A stretch of 64,000 nt of DNA from Pedobacter sp. KBW06 (GCF_003852525.1 NZ_QAJL01000007.1:62001-126000), one strand, 5' to 3'; positions 34,234 to 43,665 are shown, numbered from the stretch's first letter. Numbers and translations are program-made. Notes: generated by a model from the sequence alone, not told the origin.

Positions 34234-35352
34234 ATGAAAGAAATGCCCCTAACCGTAAAAAGATCCATAGAACTCCTCGGAATCGTCCTCGTTGGCGCCC
34301 TGTTGGTCATTGGAAAAGACATCATCATGCCTGTAATCATGGCATTTTTCATTAGCATTGTGCTGCTTCCTGTATTCCGTTTCCTCAGGAAATACAAATT
34401 TCCGGAAATTGCGGCGATTATCCTGCCCATCCTTCTTGTCGTGATCTTTGTAGGCGCCATCGTATGGTTTTTCTCCGCGCAGATTGGTGTTTTGGCCGCA
34501 GACTTCCCTCAGATCAAAAGTAATGTAAATGCCCATTTAAAATCACTCAGCGAGTGGTTCAGTACCATCAGTCATGTTTCTACCACTGAACAGATGAAAT
34601 TCATTACCGAAAAAAGTGATGATTTACTCGGAATGGCTGGAAAAGCGGCAAGTGGTGCAGCGGTCACCCTAAGCTCAATTTTTGTATTTGTGGGGTTACT
34701 TCCCATATACATTTACCTGATGCTTTTTTACAAAGACATTTTACTGCGTTTCATTTTCATGTGGTTCAAACCGGATCACCATCCAAAAGTAAAAGAAGCC
34801 ATTTATGAGACAGAATCCATCATCAAAAACTACCTGGTAGGATTGTTGATCCAGGTAACCTATATGACCATCCTCTTAGGAGGTATCCTATTACTGGTTG
34901 GCATTAAACATGCCCTGTTGATTGGTGTCATCTTCGCCATCTTAAACCTGATCCCATATGTGGGTGCTTTAATTGGAAATATCATCGGTGTATTGCTTAC
35001 CCTCACCTCTTCTACTGAACTATGGCCGGTAGTAACGGTACTGGGAGTAATTGCAGTTGTACAATTCCTGGACAACAACATCCTGATGCCAAAGATTGTA
35101 GGTTCCAAAGTGAAGATCAATGCGCTTTTTGCCATTCTCGGGGTCATCATTGGTGGAAGTATTGCCGGCGTTTCCGGAATGTTCCTCTCCATGCCGATCA
35201 TTGCCGTATTAAAAGTAATCTTCGACAGAACAGATATGTTTAAACAATGGGGCGTATTGCTGGGTGATGAAAGGCCGGCAAAGAGCCCAATGACCTTTGC
35301 CTCATTTAGGAAAAAGAAGACCGTTCCTGCCGAACCAGGCGTACAAAAATAA
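34234..35352 (+). CDS. AI-2E family transporter (membrane permease)
   Basis: The 372-aa protein has about eight hydrophobic segments: paired N-terminal helices (ELLGIVLVGALLVIGKDIIM region), a soluble loop (residues about 95-150), and a C-terminal set including LLIQVTYMTILLGGILLLVG and FAILNLIPYVGALIGNIIGV. The motif NLIPYVGALIG and the later ASIAG-type glycine-rich helix are typical of the AI-2E (YdiK/PerM) family. Members export autoinducer-2 or act as ion antiporters, so the substrate is not certain. The C-terminus is basic and cytoplasmic. It is divergent from mnmE. Confidence 0.9.
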   Translation: MKEMPLTVKRSIELLGIVLVGALLVIGKDIIMPVIMAFFISIVLLPVFRFLRKYKFPEIAAIILPILLVVIFVGAIVWFFSAQIGVLAADFPQIKSNVNAHLKSLSEWFSTISHVSTTEQMKFITEKSDDLLGMAGKAASGAAVTLSSIFVFVGLLPIYIYLMLFYKDILLRFIFMWFKPDHHPKVKEAIYETESIIKNYLVGLLIQVTYMTILLGGILLLVGIKHALLIGVIFAILNLIPYVGALIGNIIGVLLTLTSSTELWPVVTVLGVIAVVQFLDNNILMPKIVGSKVKINALFAILGVIIGGSIAGVSGMFLSMPIIAVLKVIFDRTDMFKQWGVLLGDERPAKSPMTFASFRKKKTVPAEPGVQK

Positions 35353-35361
35353 AAGTGAAAA

Positions 35362-35395
35362 GATATGGTTCTCTTCAAAAGAGGGGAACCATATC
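35362..35395. terminator. Bidirectional hairpin between convergent genes
   Basis: GATATGGTTC (35362-35371) pairs perfectly with GAACCATATC (35386-35395). It lies in the 47-bp space between the AI-2E stop and the stop of the minus-strand exported protein, flanked by A-rich and T-rich sequence. Confidence 0.7.
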
Positions 35396-35399
35396 AAAA

Positions 35400-36041
35400 T
35401 TATTGCTCCACTTCTGCAAAAATAGCCGCAGCCCCACTTCGCATAGGACTCCATTTTCCTGTATTCTCAATTCTGGAGAAACCTCCCTTAGCCATCATAT
35501 TGGCCCTGAAACTCAAAAGAGAAAGCTTTTTATTCCGTTCTTTGGGAAGATACTCCAAAGAAAGCACACAATCCTCCTCCAGGAAGACCTGTTCAGCGCT
35601 CAGGTCAAAACGCAGCATCTCCGAGTCCTTTGAAAAAGATTTGATGATGTTCTTTTCTATCAATCGCTCTCCCGGCAATCCGTTTTCAAATTTATAAATG
35701 TTTAAACGGAAGGATACTGAATCCCGGGCACCTTTGAATCCGGAGGTTCCTACATTAACGTTAAGCAAACGCACCATTGAAGAAATCCGGATCAATTGTC
35801 CGATTTCGGCGTAACCGGCTTTACCTTTCAAACTGAGTCCGACCCACATTTCAGGAGTATATCCGTTCACACCAACAATATTGACTTTCTTATTGGTGAT
35901 CACCACCTCCTTCAGTTGATTAACCTGCCCCTTTTCCTTATGCAGCAGCCCTTTTAAAGCTTTATTCTGTGAAAAAGCAGGAAGAACAGGAAGCGCAAAA
36001 AAGCCAGGCACTAAAACAATAAAACCAAACCACACTTTCAT
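35400..36041 (-). CDS. Exported hypothetical protein (213 aa)
   Basis: I choose ATG 36041 (MKVWFGFIVLVPGFFALP) because it opens a signal peptide ending near AFSQ; an upstream TTG at 36071 would add ten residues. The mature part is beta-rich and contains QLKEVVITNKKVNIVGVNGY, a sequence like the linker at the start of CarboxypepD_reg/TonB receptors, then SSMVRLLNVNVGTSG and DSVSFRLNIYKFENGLPGE, which resemble jelly-roll folds. I do not recognise a named family. It is probably periplasmic. Confidence 0.7.
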   Translation of the reverse strand: MKVWFGFIVLVPGFFALPVLPAFSQNKALKGLLHKEKGQVNQLKEVVITNKKVNIVGVNGYTPEMWVGLSLKGKAGYAEIGQLIRISSMVRLLNVNVGTSGFKGARDSVSFRLNIYKFENGLPGERLIEKNIIKSFSKDSEMLRFDLSAEQVFLEEDCVLSLEYLPKERNKKLSLLSFRANMMAKGGFSRIENTGKWSPMRSGAAAIFAEVEQ

Positions 36042-36325
36042 ATTCAATTCCCCCTGAATGGATACCCGCAAATTAAGACTCTAAACCTCCTTCCACAACA
36101 AATTAACAGTATTTAACAGGAAGAAGCTATTCATACAACAATTCAATTGCCTGCAAAGTATGGGCAGAACAAAACTAAGATGCCGGGGTTAAACATAACG
36201 GAATTAAACAAAGTCACCATAAAGATTCGAAGTAAAATAAATAAACCTGACAACAAATAATTTACTATATTCACGAGAAAATGCCTACCATCTCACAAAA
36301 AACATCTATTTAACAAATCAAATCT

Positions 36326-36688
36326 ATGGAAACTAATTTCAACCCAACCCCGACAGAAGAAGGAAAGCCAGCGGCTATTATCAGTTACCTCTCCATTATT
36401 GGATGGCTGATCTCCTATTTCGCCATACACAAAGACAAGAGAACAGACCTGGGCAGCTATCACCTCAGACAAACCTTACTGCTATACCTGGTAGGTTTTG
36501 TACTGCAAATTACACAACGCATTTTCTTTTCGATAATGCCTTTTGATACTATGGGCATGTTGTTCAACATTGTGTATTTAGCCTTGTTTATTCTATGGGT
36601 AATCGGTCTGATCGGCGCTATTCAAGGCGTTAAAAAAGAAATTCCTTTAATTGGTAAGCAGGCACAAACCATGTTCCCAAGTATTTAA
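36326..36688 (+). CDS. DUF4870-like small membrane protein
   Basis: The 120-aa protein has a short polar N-terminus (TNFNPTPTEEGKPAAI) and about three hydrophobic segments: AIISYLSIIGWLISYFAIH, TLLLYLVGFVLQI and NIVYLALFILWVIGLIGAI. The HLRQTLLLY motif between the first two is typical of DUF4870/Tic20-like small membrane proteins. The function is unknown. A good rho-independent terminator follows 20 bp after the stop, so it is a one-gene unit. Confidence 0.8.
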   Translation: METNFNPTPTEEGKPAAIISYLSIIGWLISYFAIHKDKRTDLGSYHLRQTLLLYLVGFVLQITQRIFFSIMPFDTMGMLFNIVYLALFILWVIGLIGAIQGVKKEIPLIGKQAQTMFPSI

Positions 36689-36707
36689 ACCCATCTCTTT
36701 TTTTAAA

Positions 36708-36741
36708 ATGCAGAGCGATCAAAAACAGCTCTGCATTTTTT
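36708..36741 (+). terminator. Rho-independent terminator
   Basis: ATGCAGAGC (36708-36716) pairs with GCTCTGCAT (36728-36736), followed by TTTTTT. It ends the DUF4870-like gene. Confidence 0.85.
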
Positions 36742-36830
36742 CTTTCCTGCCGGCGTATAAAGAACGCTATCCAACTAGTCCTCAGGTCATTTAGAATTGT
36801 ATTAGAATAGACAAACAACAAAAGAAGTTT

Positions 36831-37403
36831 ATGCTAAACCCCAATAACAATTTTGAACACGGCGACCTGGCTTACCTGCCACCGGAGCTCCACTTGCTGC
36901 TCCCCTTTGCACGAAAAAGAAAAATCCCAAAAGGTAGCTACCTCATCGAAGAAGGCATAGTCAGCCATTACTTTTTTCTTGTCGTTGAAGGCATTTTCCG
37001 CACCTTCAGAACGATAGATGCTGAAGAATACATCACGGGATTTACCTTTCCGGGCGATATTGACGGTTCTGCATACTCTTTCTTTACGACCGACCCTGCG
37101 AATGAAACGATCCAGGCCATAACGGAGGCAAAAATTATTGTTTTCTATAAAGCTGACTTTACAGCGCAAAAGAGAAAAGATCCCGCTTTGGAAGATTTCA
37201 TTTTGAAACTGTTGTCTAATTACATTAACATTCTGCAAAACCGGCTGCTGGAACACCAAAGCATCACCGCCGAAGAGCGCTATCTGCTGTTATTAAAACA
37301 GCAACCCGTAGAGTCGGCCAGAATTCCGCTTACCTATATCGCCTCTTTTCTCGGTATTTCGAGAGAACGCCTCAGCCGGATCAGAAAGTTGATCCAGGTT
37401 TGA
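36831..37403 (+). CDS. Crp/Fnr-family transcription regulator
   Basis: The 190-aa protein has a cyclic-nucleotide-binding-like beta barrel (KIPKGSYLIEEGIVSHYFFL, then GIFRTFRTIDAEEYITGFTF), a long dimerisation helix (LSNYINILQNRLLEHQSITA) and a C-terminal HTH (IPLTYIASFLGISRERLSRI). No FNR cysteines are present, so it is not an iron-sulphur sensor. The effector is unknown. A dyad TTTGAC-N4-GTCAAA overlaps its stop codon, about 50 bp upstream of the next gene, and is a good candidate for its own binding site, which would make the two downstream envelope genes its targets. Confidence 0.9.
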   Translation: MLNPNNNFEHGDLAYLPPELHLLLPFARKRKIPKGSYLIEEGIVSHYFFLVVEGIFRTFRTIDAEEYITGFTFPGDIDGSAYSFFTTDPANETIQAITEAKIIVFYKADFTAQKRKDPALEDFILKLLSNYINILQNRLLEHQSITAEERYLLLLKQQPVESARIPLTYIASFLGISRERLSRIRKLIQV

Positions 37404-37414
37404 CTTAGGTCAAA
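37399..37414. promoter_or_regulatory. Crp/Fnr-type palindrome upstream of envelope genes
   Basis: TTTGAC-ttag-GTCAAA is a perfect dyad whose TTGAC-N4-GTCAA form resembles FNR/DNR-type sites (TTGAT-N4-ATCAA). It overlaps the stop of the Crp/Fnr-like gene and is 52 bp before the outer-membrane protein gene. Confidence 0.5.
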
Positions 37415-37465
37415 TCAACTGTAAAAACCAAGCAATAGTTTTGTTTCAACATAAAACAAACCACG

Positions 37466-38071
37466 ATGAAAAAACTATTGATATTGCTTGGCATGCTATG
37501 CCTGTTCAGCCGGCTCAGTTGTATGGCACAAAAACGGGCAGAGATCCCAATTGGCTTTGAGTTCTACAACCATACCATTGGACTTCCATTCGACAACCCA
37601 AATAAAAAGCCCTTTAATCTCGGCCTGGCCATAACCAGTTCTTACCCGCTGCTGCTCAGCAAGCATTCAAAAATAACACTGGATGGAGAACTGGGGTATT
37701 TTAAACACAAGGAACTGGCCAGCGGAATCAACATCAACACCGGTGTCAGCTATACCTTTACCACTGGTATAGGGATCTATGTTTCAGCTGGAATCCCCTT
37801 AGGTTATCTCCGAACTTTTAATGCCTATGACCTATACGCGCTCAATGACCTGGGAGAATATGAGTTGACAAAAGACAAGGGCAGGTCTTCTCTTTTTCTG
37901 GGTTACAGCCTGCAGCTCGGCTACGATTTTAGAAAAAAATTAAATGCCCCCTTTTCCCTGTACGTAAAAAATGAATGGTGGCTGCAAACAAATTACAGCA
38001 AATACCTGCCCTCCCTGCTCCAAAACACATTGCGCATAGGTCTAAACATTTACCCATTTAATCAGAAATAG
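37466..38071 (+). CDS. Outer-membrane beta-barrel-like protein
   Basis: The 201-aa protein has a signal peptide (MKKLLILLGMLCLFSRLSCM, with AQ following) and a sequence of alternating amphipathic strands with many aromatic residues, ending NTLRIGLNIYPFN. The final aromatic-rich strand fits a small outer-membrane barrel. There is no named family that I can recognise. It is followed after 3 bp by the serine hydrolase lipoprotein and preceded by the Crp-type dyad, so the two form an operon. Confidence 0.7.
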   Translation: MKKLLILLGMLCLFSRLSCMAQKRAEIPIGFEFYNHTIGLPFDNPNKKPFNLGLAITSSYPLLLSKHSKITLDGELGYFKHKELASGININTGVSYTFTTGIGIYVSAGIPLGYLRTFNAYDLYALNDLGEYELTKDKGRSSLFLGYSLQLGYDFRKKLNAPFSLYVKNEWWLQTNYSKYLPSLLQNTLRIGLNIYPFNQK

Positions 38072-38074
38072 AAA

Positions 38075-39316
38075 ATGAAAAGCCAATTGTTATCAGCACT
38101 AATCCTATTCCTTATCATCAGTTGCGCTTCCTGCAAGAAAGCAGGGAATGTTCCTGTCGACAGTAATGGAAATATCGATTTTGAAAATCCCAGTGCACTA
38201 CATCCCGATAAAGAAAAATTCCAAAATATCCTGAACAAATATAAAAAGGAGGGAATTCCGGGTTTATCCATGCTGATCTACACGCCTGAGAAAGGGATGT
38301 GGATCGGCACAGCGGGATACAGCGCGATTGAAAATAAAACTCAAATGAAACTGTTCAATGTATTTCATTCTGCGAGTGTCATCAAAACTTATATGTCGGT
38401 CGCAACGCTTAAACTGGCAGAAGAAGGAAAGCTCAGACTAAGTGATAAAATTGACCAGTACCTGCCGGCCGAATGCAGTGATAAAATCGCAAATGCACAT
38501 GAAGCGACGATCTTAAACCTGTTAAACCATTCCTCCGGCATTCCGGATTTTCTGTTTCAGTCCAGTCATGAAGCAGATTATTACAACAATTTCTATGCAA
38601 CATTCAGTACCACTGATTACCTGAAATACATCTACCATAAAAAAGCACTGTTCAGGGTTGGAGAAAAATTTGAATATTGTAATACCAATTATATGTTACT
38701 GGCGCTGGTGCTGGACAAGGTCTATGGAAGTCATGCGAACCTGTTAACAGAGCGGATTTTTAAGCCTTATGGATTGTTTCATTCTTATTATAAAAATGAA
38801 AGCGGTTACCCCGCCCCATTTGGGGCAGTAAACACCTATATCGATCTGTACGGCGATGGGAAACTCCAGAATTCGACTGGATGGGAACGTAATTTTGCGA
38901 AAAATAACATTGGTCATGATGGGATGTTATTTACTACCCACGACTGCTTTCTATTTTTCAAAGCACTTTTTATAGACCGGAAAATCCTCGCTGCGCAATC
39001 CTTACAAACCATGCTTGATTTTAAACCAACACGTGATCCGATCAATGGTTACAGATTTGAGGGTGCTTTAGGAATAGAAAGAATTACCAATCCAAAGGGC
39101 CTGCAGAGAATCTATCATGTTGGTGCTTCCCTGGGCGGAGCCAACTGGGTTTGTTACTACCCTCAGGAAAATGCAGTGATCGTCATTAATGCCAACTTCG
39201 GGGCGATTATCGATTCCCCGATTGCAAATGCCTTCCTGGGATACAAAGGCCGGGGCAAAACAGATGGAATGCTGGAAGCAGTTGAAGCAGTTGTATTTCC
39301 CGATAAAGTCCCTTAA
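38075..39316 (+). CDS. Serine hydrolase (beta-lactamase class C family) lipoprotein
   Basis: The 413-aa protein starts with a lipoprotein signal peptide (ALILFLIISCASC, lipobox ending in C). The penicillin-binding fold is clear: SxxK in HSASVIKTYM (near residue 107), YxN in FEYCNTNYML (near 205), and the late GASLGG segment in place of the KTG box. The AEEGKLRLSDKIDQYLPAE helix-loop is typical of class C beta-lactamase/D-aminopeptidase relatives. These act on peptides, esters or cell-wall fragments; beta-lactamase activity should not be assumed. It is located at the outer or inner envelope membrane. It is co-transcribed with the barrel protein. Confidence 0.88.
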   Translation: MKSQLLSALILFLIISCASCKKAGNVPVDSNGNIDFENPSALHPDKEKFQNILNKYKKEGIPGLSMLIYTPEKGMWIGTAGYSAIENKTQMKLFNVFHSASVIKTYMSVATLKLAEEGKLRLSDKIDQYLPAECSDKIANAHEATILNLLNHSSGIPDFLFQSSHEADYYNNFYATFSTTDYLKYIYHKKALFRVGEKFEYCNTNYMLLALVLDKVYGSHANLLTERIFKPYGLFHSYYKNESGYPAPFGAVNTYIDLYGDGKLQNSTGWERNFAKNNIGHDGMLFTTHDCFLFFKALFIDRKILAAQSLQTMLDFKPTRDPINGYRFEGALGIERITNPKGLQRIYHVGASLGGANWVCYYPQENAVIVINANFGAIIDSPIANAFLGYKGRGKTDGMLEAVEAVVFPDKVP

Positions 39317-39317
39317 A

Positions 39318-39351
39318 AACAGAAAAGGTGCATCTCTGCACCTTTTCTGTT
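39318..39351. terminator. Perfect bidirectional terminator
   Basis: AACAGAAAAGGTGCA pairs without mismatch with TGCACCTTTTCTGTT around TCTC. It separates the convergent serine hydrolase and argS genes. Confidence 0.85.
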
Positions 39352-39365
39352 CTATGTTTAAGACC

Positions 39366-41147
39366 TTACATCCTTTCCGGAACCGTGATCCCTAAAATCT
39401 TCATTCCTGATTTAAGGATCCCTGCAGTTACCGCACTGATGTTTAAACGGTGATGTTTCAATTCCTCATCTTCTTCTTTCACAATCGGCGGAACCTCATG
39501 ATAGAACTTGTTGAACATCTTTGCCACCTCGTACAGGTAATTGGCCAGACTTGCCGGACTATACACCTTTGCAGCAGCAATCAGCTCTGCAGGATATTTT
39601 GCCAGCAACATGATCATCTCACGTTCTGTATCTGTCAGGATAACGTTTTCCGCCCCTCCCTTTTCTGCATCATAACCTGCTTTATTCAACAGCGATTTGA
39701 TACGTGCATGGGTATACTGGATAAACGGACCTGTATTTCCCTGGAAGTCGATAGATTCCGCAGGATCAAACAACAGGCGTTTCTTAGGCTCTACTTTCAA
39801 CAGGAAGTATTTTAATGCACCCAATCCGATATTCTGGTATAAGTTTTCTTTTTCTTCTTCAGAGAAGTCGTTCACCTTTCCTAAGGCTTCGGTTTTCTGT
39901 TTTGCAGTTTCCACCATTTCTGCCATCAGGTCATCGGCATCAACTACTGTACCCTCTCTGGATTTCATTTTTCCGCTTGGAAGATCCACCATGCCGTACG
40001 ACAAATGGTGTAATCCTTTAGCCCAGGTCTTACCAAGTTTCTCCAGAATCAGGAACAACACTTTAAAGTGATAATCCTGCTCATTCCCTACAACATATAA
40101 GGAATCATCCATCTGAAAATCATCGTGTTTCATTTGAGCAGTCCCAAGATCCTGAGTGATGTATACCGAAGTACCATCCGCACGAAGTACGAGTTTCTGA
40201 TCTAAACCATCGGCAGTCAGGTCAATCCATACAGAGCCGTCCGGTTTCTTAAAGAACACACCTTTTTCAAGACCTTCTTCTACCGTCCCTTTGCCCAAAA
40301 GGTAAGTATTGCTCTCATAATAATATTTATCGAAGTCAACACCCATGGTTTTGTAGGTCACGGCAAAACCGTCATATACCCAACCATTCATGGTCTTCCA
40401 TAAAGACATCACCGCTTCATCTCCATTCTCCCAATCCAGCAGCATTTTCTGTGCTTCCCTGATCAGTGGCGCATTCTTTTTCGCTTCGTCCTCAGTCTGT
40501 CCTTCTGCTTTTAAAGCCTCGATTTCTTTTTTGTATTCTTTATCAAAGATGACATAGTATTTTCCTACCAGGTGATCACCCTTTAACAAGGAACTTTCCG
40601 GAGTTTCACCATTCCCCCATTTCTGCCATGCCAGCATGGACTTACAAATATGGATTCCCCTGTCGTTTACCAGGTTTACTTTATATACTTCATGACCGCT
40701 TGCTTTCAGCAATTCGGCCACAGAATAACCCAACAGGTTGTTCCTAACGTGCCCAAGGTGTAATGGCTTATTGGTATTTGGCGAAGAATATTCTACCATC
40801 ACCTTTTTGCCATTGGCCGGTACCGAACCAAAATCAGGGCTCAGCAGGTCCTGATTAAACAGGTTTAACCAATAACGATCTGCTACGGTTAAGTTCAGGA
40901 ATCCTTTCACCACATTAAATGCAGTAATTTCTTCAATATTTGCCACCAGGTATTCGCCAAGCTCAGTTGCCGTTACTTCCGGTGATTTCTTAGAAAAACG
41001 TACGACAGGAAACACGACAATCGTGATCTGTCCCTCAAATTCTACTCTGGTATCTTGTAAGCTAACCTGGTTTTCAGGAATCTCCTGATCGTATAAATGC
41101 TTTACTGCAGCTATCGTTGCAGTGGTAATATGTTGTTCGATATTCAT
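39366..41147 (-). CDS. argS: Arginyl-tRNA synthetase
   Basis: The 593-aa protein has the ArgRS N-terminal Add1 domain, then the class I catalytic core: SSPNTNKPLHLGHVRNN (the HIGH signature is HLGH) and GKMKSREGTVVDADDL (KMSK-like loop). The C-terminal helical anticodon domain ends LKSGMKILGITVPERM. The DxxN-type IDFQGNTGPFIQYTHARIKS helix is typical of the family. It charges tRNA-Arg in the cytoplasm. It is followed upstream in the operon direction by the arginase gene (3-bp gap), so arginase and argS are transcribed together. Confidence 0.97.
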   Translation of the reverse strand: MNIEQHITTATIAAVKHLYDQEIPENQVSLQDTRVEFEGQITIVVFPVVRFSKKSPEVTATELGEYLVANIEEITAFNVVKGFLNLTVADRYWLNLFNQDLLSPDFGSVPANGKKVMVEYSSPNTNKPLHLGHVRNNLLGYSVAELLKASGHEVYKVNLVNDRGIHICKSMLAWQKWGNGETPESSLLKGDHLVGKYYVIFDKEYKKEIEALKAEGQTEDEAKKNAPLIREAQKMLLDWENGDEAVMSLWKTMNGWVYDGFAVTYKTMGVDFDKYYYESNTYLLGKGTVEEGLEKGVFFKKPDGSVWIDLTADGLDQKLVLRADGTSVYITQDLGTAQMKHDDFQMDDSLYVVGNEQDYHFKVLFLILEKLGKTWAKGLHHLSYGMVDLPSGKMKSREGTVVDADDLMAEMVETAKQKTEALGKVNDFSEEEKENLYQNIGLGALKYFLLKVEPKKRLLFDPAESIDFQGNTGPFIQYTHARIKSLLNKAGYDAEKGGAENVILTDTEREMIMLLAKYPAELIAAAKVYSPASLANYLYEVAKMFNKFYHEVPPIVKEEDEELKHHRLNISAVTAGILKSGMKILGITVPERM

Positions 41148-41150
41148 AAT

Positions 41151-42101
41151 TTACTCGTTTCTAAAAGCGTTCGTCGCTTTAATTAAAATCTCAAAGGCAT
41201 GTTCTGCCATTTGATTCTCTCTGTCGAGAGTAGGGTTTACTTCTACAATTTCGAAGCAGCATACCTTTTGATTGGTGATCAGCCCGGACATCAGCTTTCC
41301 TGCTTCTCTCTCCGTTAGTCCTTGCGCAACCGGTGTTCCCGTTCCCCGCGATGCGGTAGGGTCCATAGAATCTACATCAAATGAAACATAGATCAGGTCG
41401 CAATCGTCAAGGTAAACTAAAGTGTCGATTACTGTCCGCTCTACCCCTCTTTTCCGGACATCAGCCGTAGTATAGATCTTTACTTTGTTTTTCTTAAGTA
41501 AAAATTCTTCCGGTTTCTCCATATCCCTCGCAGAAATCAGCACAAGATCGCGATAATTAATCTTAGGTGCGATATTTCCCACGTTTTTTAGCTGATACCA
41601 GTAATTGATCGTCTCCTGATCCAGCTTGTTCACCTTCGACTCTAAATTATCTTCGTCGAGCGCTATCGCAAGCGGCATTCCGTGCATATTTCCGGAGGGT
41701 GTAGTGTAAGGAGAATGTAAATCTGAGTGCGCATCGATCCAGATTACCCCTAATCTCGACTTCGGATAGGCGGCTTTTATACCTGCAATTGTACCTGCAG
41801 CAGTGCTGTGGTCACCAGCTATAACCACTGGAAATTGCTTCTCATCAAGCGTAGTCTGCACCATTTCACTCACCCGCTCTACCATAGTTAAAATCCCGGA
41901 AATCCGCTTCGCATAGGGGCTGCCGGTGCCTTCAAGCAATAAATGGTTCTCATTTGGCACTTCTACAGATTTGTGTTTTTTGAAAAATCTGCTTCCAAAA
42001 TCCAATGCCGCAATCTTAATTGCATCTACTCCTAAACTGGCTCCGCGGGTACCGGCGCCGATCTCGGATTTTACCTCAATAATTTTTAAAGTCTTAGTCA
42101 T
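41151..42101 (-). CDS. rocF: Arginase family protein
   Basis: The 316-aa protein carries the manganese sites of ureohydrolases: GDHSTAAGT (His), WIDAHSDLHSP (DxHxD), SFDVDSMDPT (DxD), and the usual SRGTGTPVAQGLTERE loop. This loop, with the absence of agmatinase-specific features, favours arginase, which makes ornithine and urea. Urea would be a substrate for the urease 10 kb downstream. It is the first gene of an operon with argS and is divergent from the arginine decarboxylase gene, so both arginine-consuming enzymes share a 103-bp control region. Agmatinase or formimidoylglutamase activity is not excluded by eye. Confidence 0.88.
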   Translation of the reverse strand: MTKTLKIIEVKSEIGAGTRGASLGVDAIKIAALDFGSRFFKKHKSVEVPNENHLLLEGTGSPYAKRISGILTMVERVSEMVQTTLDEKQFPVVIAGDHSTAAGTIAGIKAAYPKSRLGVIWIDAHSDLHSPYTTPSGNMHGMPLAIALDEDNLESKVNKLDQETINYWYQLKNVGNIAPKINYRDLVLISARDMEKPEEFLLKKNKVKIYTTADVRKRGVERTVIDTLVYLDDCDLIYVSFDVDSMDPTASRGTGTPVAQGLTEREAGKLMSGLITNQKVCCFEIVEVNPTLDRENQMAEHAFEILIKATNAFRNE

Positions 42102-42134
42102 AAAAAAAAATACAAGTGTATTTTATAAAGTGTT

Positions 42135-42142
42135 TATCTTTG
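42135..42142 (+). promoter_or_regulatory. Putative -7 promoter element of speA
   Basis: TATCTTTG matches the Bacteroidota TAnnTTTG element exactly. A start of transcription near 42149 would give a leader of about 55 nt to the speA start. The -33 part is weak. Confidence 0.5.
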
Positions 42143-42204
42143 GAACCGAAATTAACTCATTTTAATTTGCTACTCCTTTAAATAATTGTTCAAAAATATA
42201 AAAA

Positions 42205-43596
42205 ATGCAGAGTTACTCCGAATTTCTTGATCTAAGTGTTGGTTTTCCTCAGGAAGGTTACAGCGTTATAGACGACGAATTATATTTTCAAGATCTCAAT
42301 CTGATGGAAATGATTGAAACCTATGGTACGCCATTACGTTTCACTTACCTCCCAATGATAAGTAAGAAAATTCAACAAGCCAAATTATTATTTCAAACGG
42401 CGATCATTAAGAACAATTACCGTGGGGACTATAAGTATTGTTATTGTACTAAAAGTTCACACTTCAGGCATATTGTTGAAGAAGCCTTGAAAAATGGCAT
42501 CCATTTGGAAACCTCATCTGCCTTCGATATGCCCATGATTGAGGCACTGGAGAAAAAAGGTGCCCTGACCAAAGACATTACCGTAATCTGTAATGGATTT
42601 AAGACCTACCAGTACAAACAATATATCATTGATATGTTGCATGATGGCTATAAGAACATCATCCCCGTACTGGACAACAAAGAAGAGTTCAACCTTTTCG
42701 ATGATGAAGTAGAACTGGACACTCCTTGTAACCTCGGAATCCGTATCGCGGCAGAAGAGCAGCCGGATTCACAATTCTATACCTCCAGACTGGGTGTCCG
42801 TATGGAAGATGTGATCGATTTCTACAACAATAAGATCTCGGCCAATCCTAACTTCAGGGTAAAATTACTTCACTTCTTTATCAACTCCGGAATTACAGAC
42901 TCTCCATACTACTGGAATGAGCTGGAAAAATACGTGACCTTGTATTGCAAGTTTAAAAAGATCAATCCTGAGCTGGATACTTTAGATATCGGTGGTGGTA
43001 TGCCATTTAAAGATTCCCTGGTATTTGATTTTGATTACGAATACATGGTGAATGAAATCGTAAAAAGGATTAAAGAAATCTGTGCAGAGCACGATGTGGT
43101 AGAACCGGATATCATTACTGAATTTGGTAAATACACCGTTGCAGAAGCCTCGGGGATCTTATACAAAGTATTGGGTCGTAAACAACAGAACGACAGGGAG
43201 AAATGGCTGATGCTGGATGGTTCATTCATCACCAACCTACCTGATGTATGGGCATTAAACCAAAAATACATCCTCCTTCCGATCAACAACTGGGATGCAG
43301 AATATGAGCGGGTAAACTTAGGTGGAATCACTTGTGATGGCCAGGATTACTACAATCAGGAAGCGCATATGAACAGTGTGTTCATGCCAAAAACACGTAA
43401 AGTACAATACCTTGGTTTCTTCAATACCGGAGCTTACCAGGAAGTACTGAGCGGATATGGCGGTATTCACCATTGCTTATTGCCAAGTCCTAAACATGTG
43501 ATCATTCGCAGAAACAGAGATGAAACTTTCAACTTTGAAGTATTCGGCGAAGAGCAAAACAGTAAACAGGTATTAAAAATCCTGGGTTACGCTTAA
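42205..43596 (+). CDS. speA: Arginine decarboxylase (PLP fold III)
   Basis: The 463-aa protein has the alanine-racemase-type barrel: the PLP lysine lies in YCYCTKSSHF (K83), the phosphate-binding TLDIGGGMPFKDSL follows, and the C-terminal domain includes ITCDGQDYYNQ and NTGAYQEVLSG. Bacteroidota genomes carry this short form, usually named arginine or diaminopimelate-type decarboxylase. The neighbouring arginase supports arginine as the substrate. The product agmatine would feed polyamine synthesis. It is divergent from the arginase gene and ends at a clear terminator. Confidence 0.88.
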   Translation: MQSYSEFLDLSVGFPQEGYSVIDDELYFQDLNLMEMIETYGTPLRFTYLPMISKKIQQAKLLFQTAIIKNNYRGDYKYCYCTKSSHFRHIVEEALKNGIHLETSSAFDMPMIEALEKKGALTKDITVICNGFKTYQYKQYIIDMLHDGYKNIIPVLDNKEEFNLFDDEVELDTPCNLGIRIAAEEQPDSQFYTSRLGVRMEDVIDFYNNKISANPNFRVKLLHFFINSGITDSPYYWNELEKYVTLYCKFKKINPELDTLDIGGGMPFKDSLVFDFDYEYMVNEIVKRIKEICAEHDVVEPDIITEFGKYTVAEASGILYKVLGRKQQNDREKWLMLDGSFITNLPDVWALNQKYILLPINNWDAEYERVNLGGITCDGQDYYNQEAHMNSVFMPKTRKVQYLGFFNTGAYQEVLSGYGGIHHCLLPSPKHVIIRRNRDETFNFEVFGEEQNSKQVLKILGYA

Positions 43597-43610
43597 ACGT
43601 ACACCAGGTA

Positions 43611-43646
43611 AAAAAAAGAGGCTGTCTCCAATGAGCAGCCTCTTTT
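43611..43646 (+). terminator. Rho-independent terminator after speA
   Basis: GAGGCTG (43618-43624) pairs with CAGCCTC (43636-43642), preceded by an A run and followed by TTTTC. It serves speA and perhaps the convergent HAD gene. Confidence 0.85.
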
Positions 43647-43665
43647 CTTTACCATTAAAACGCCC

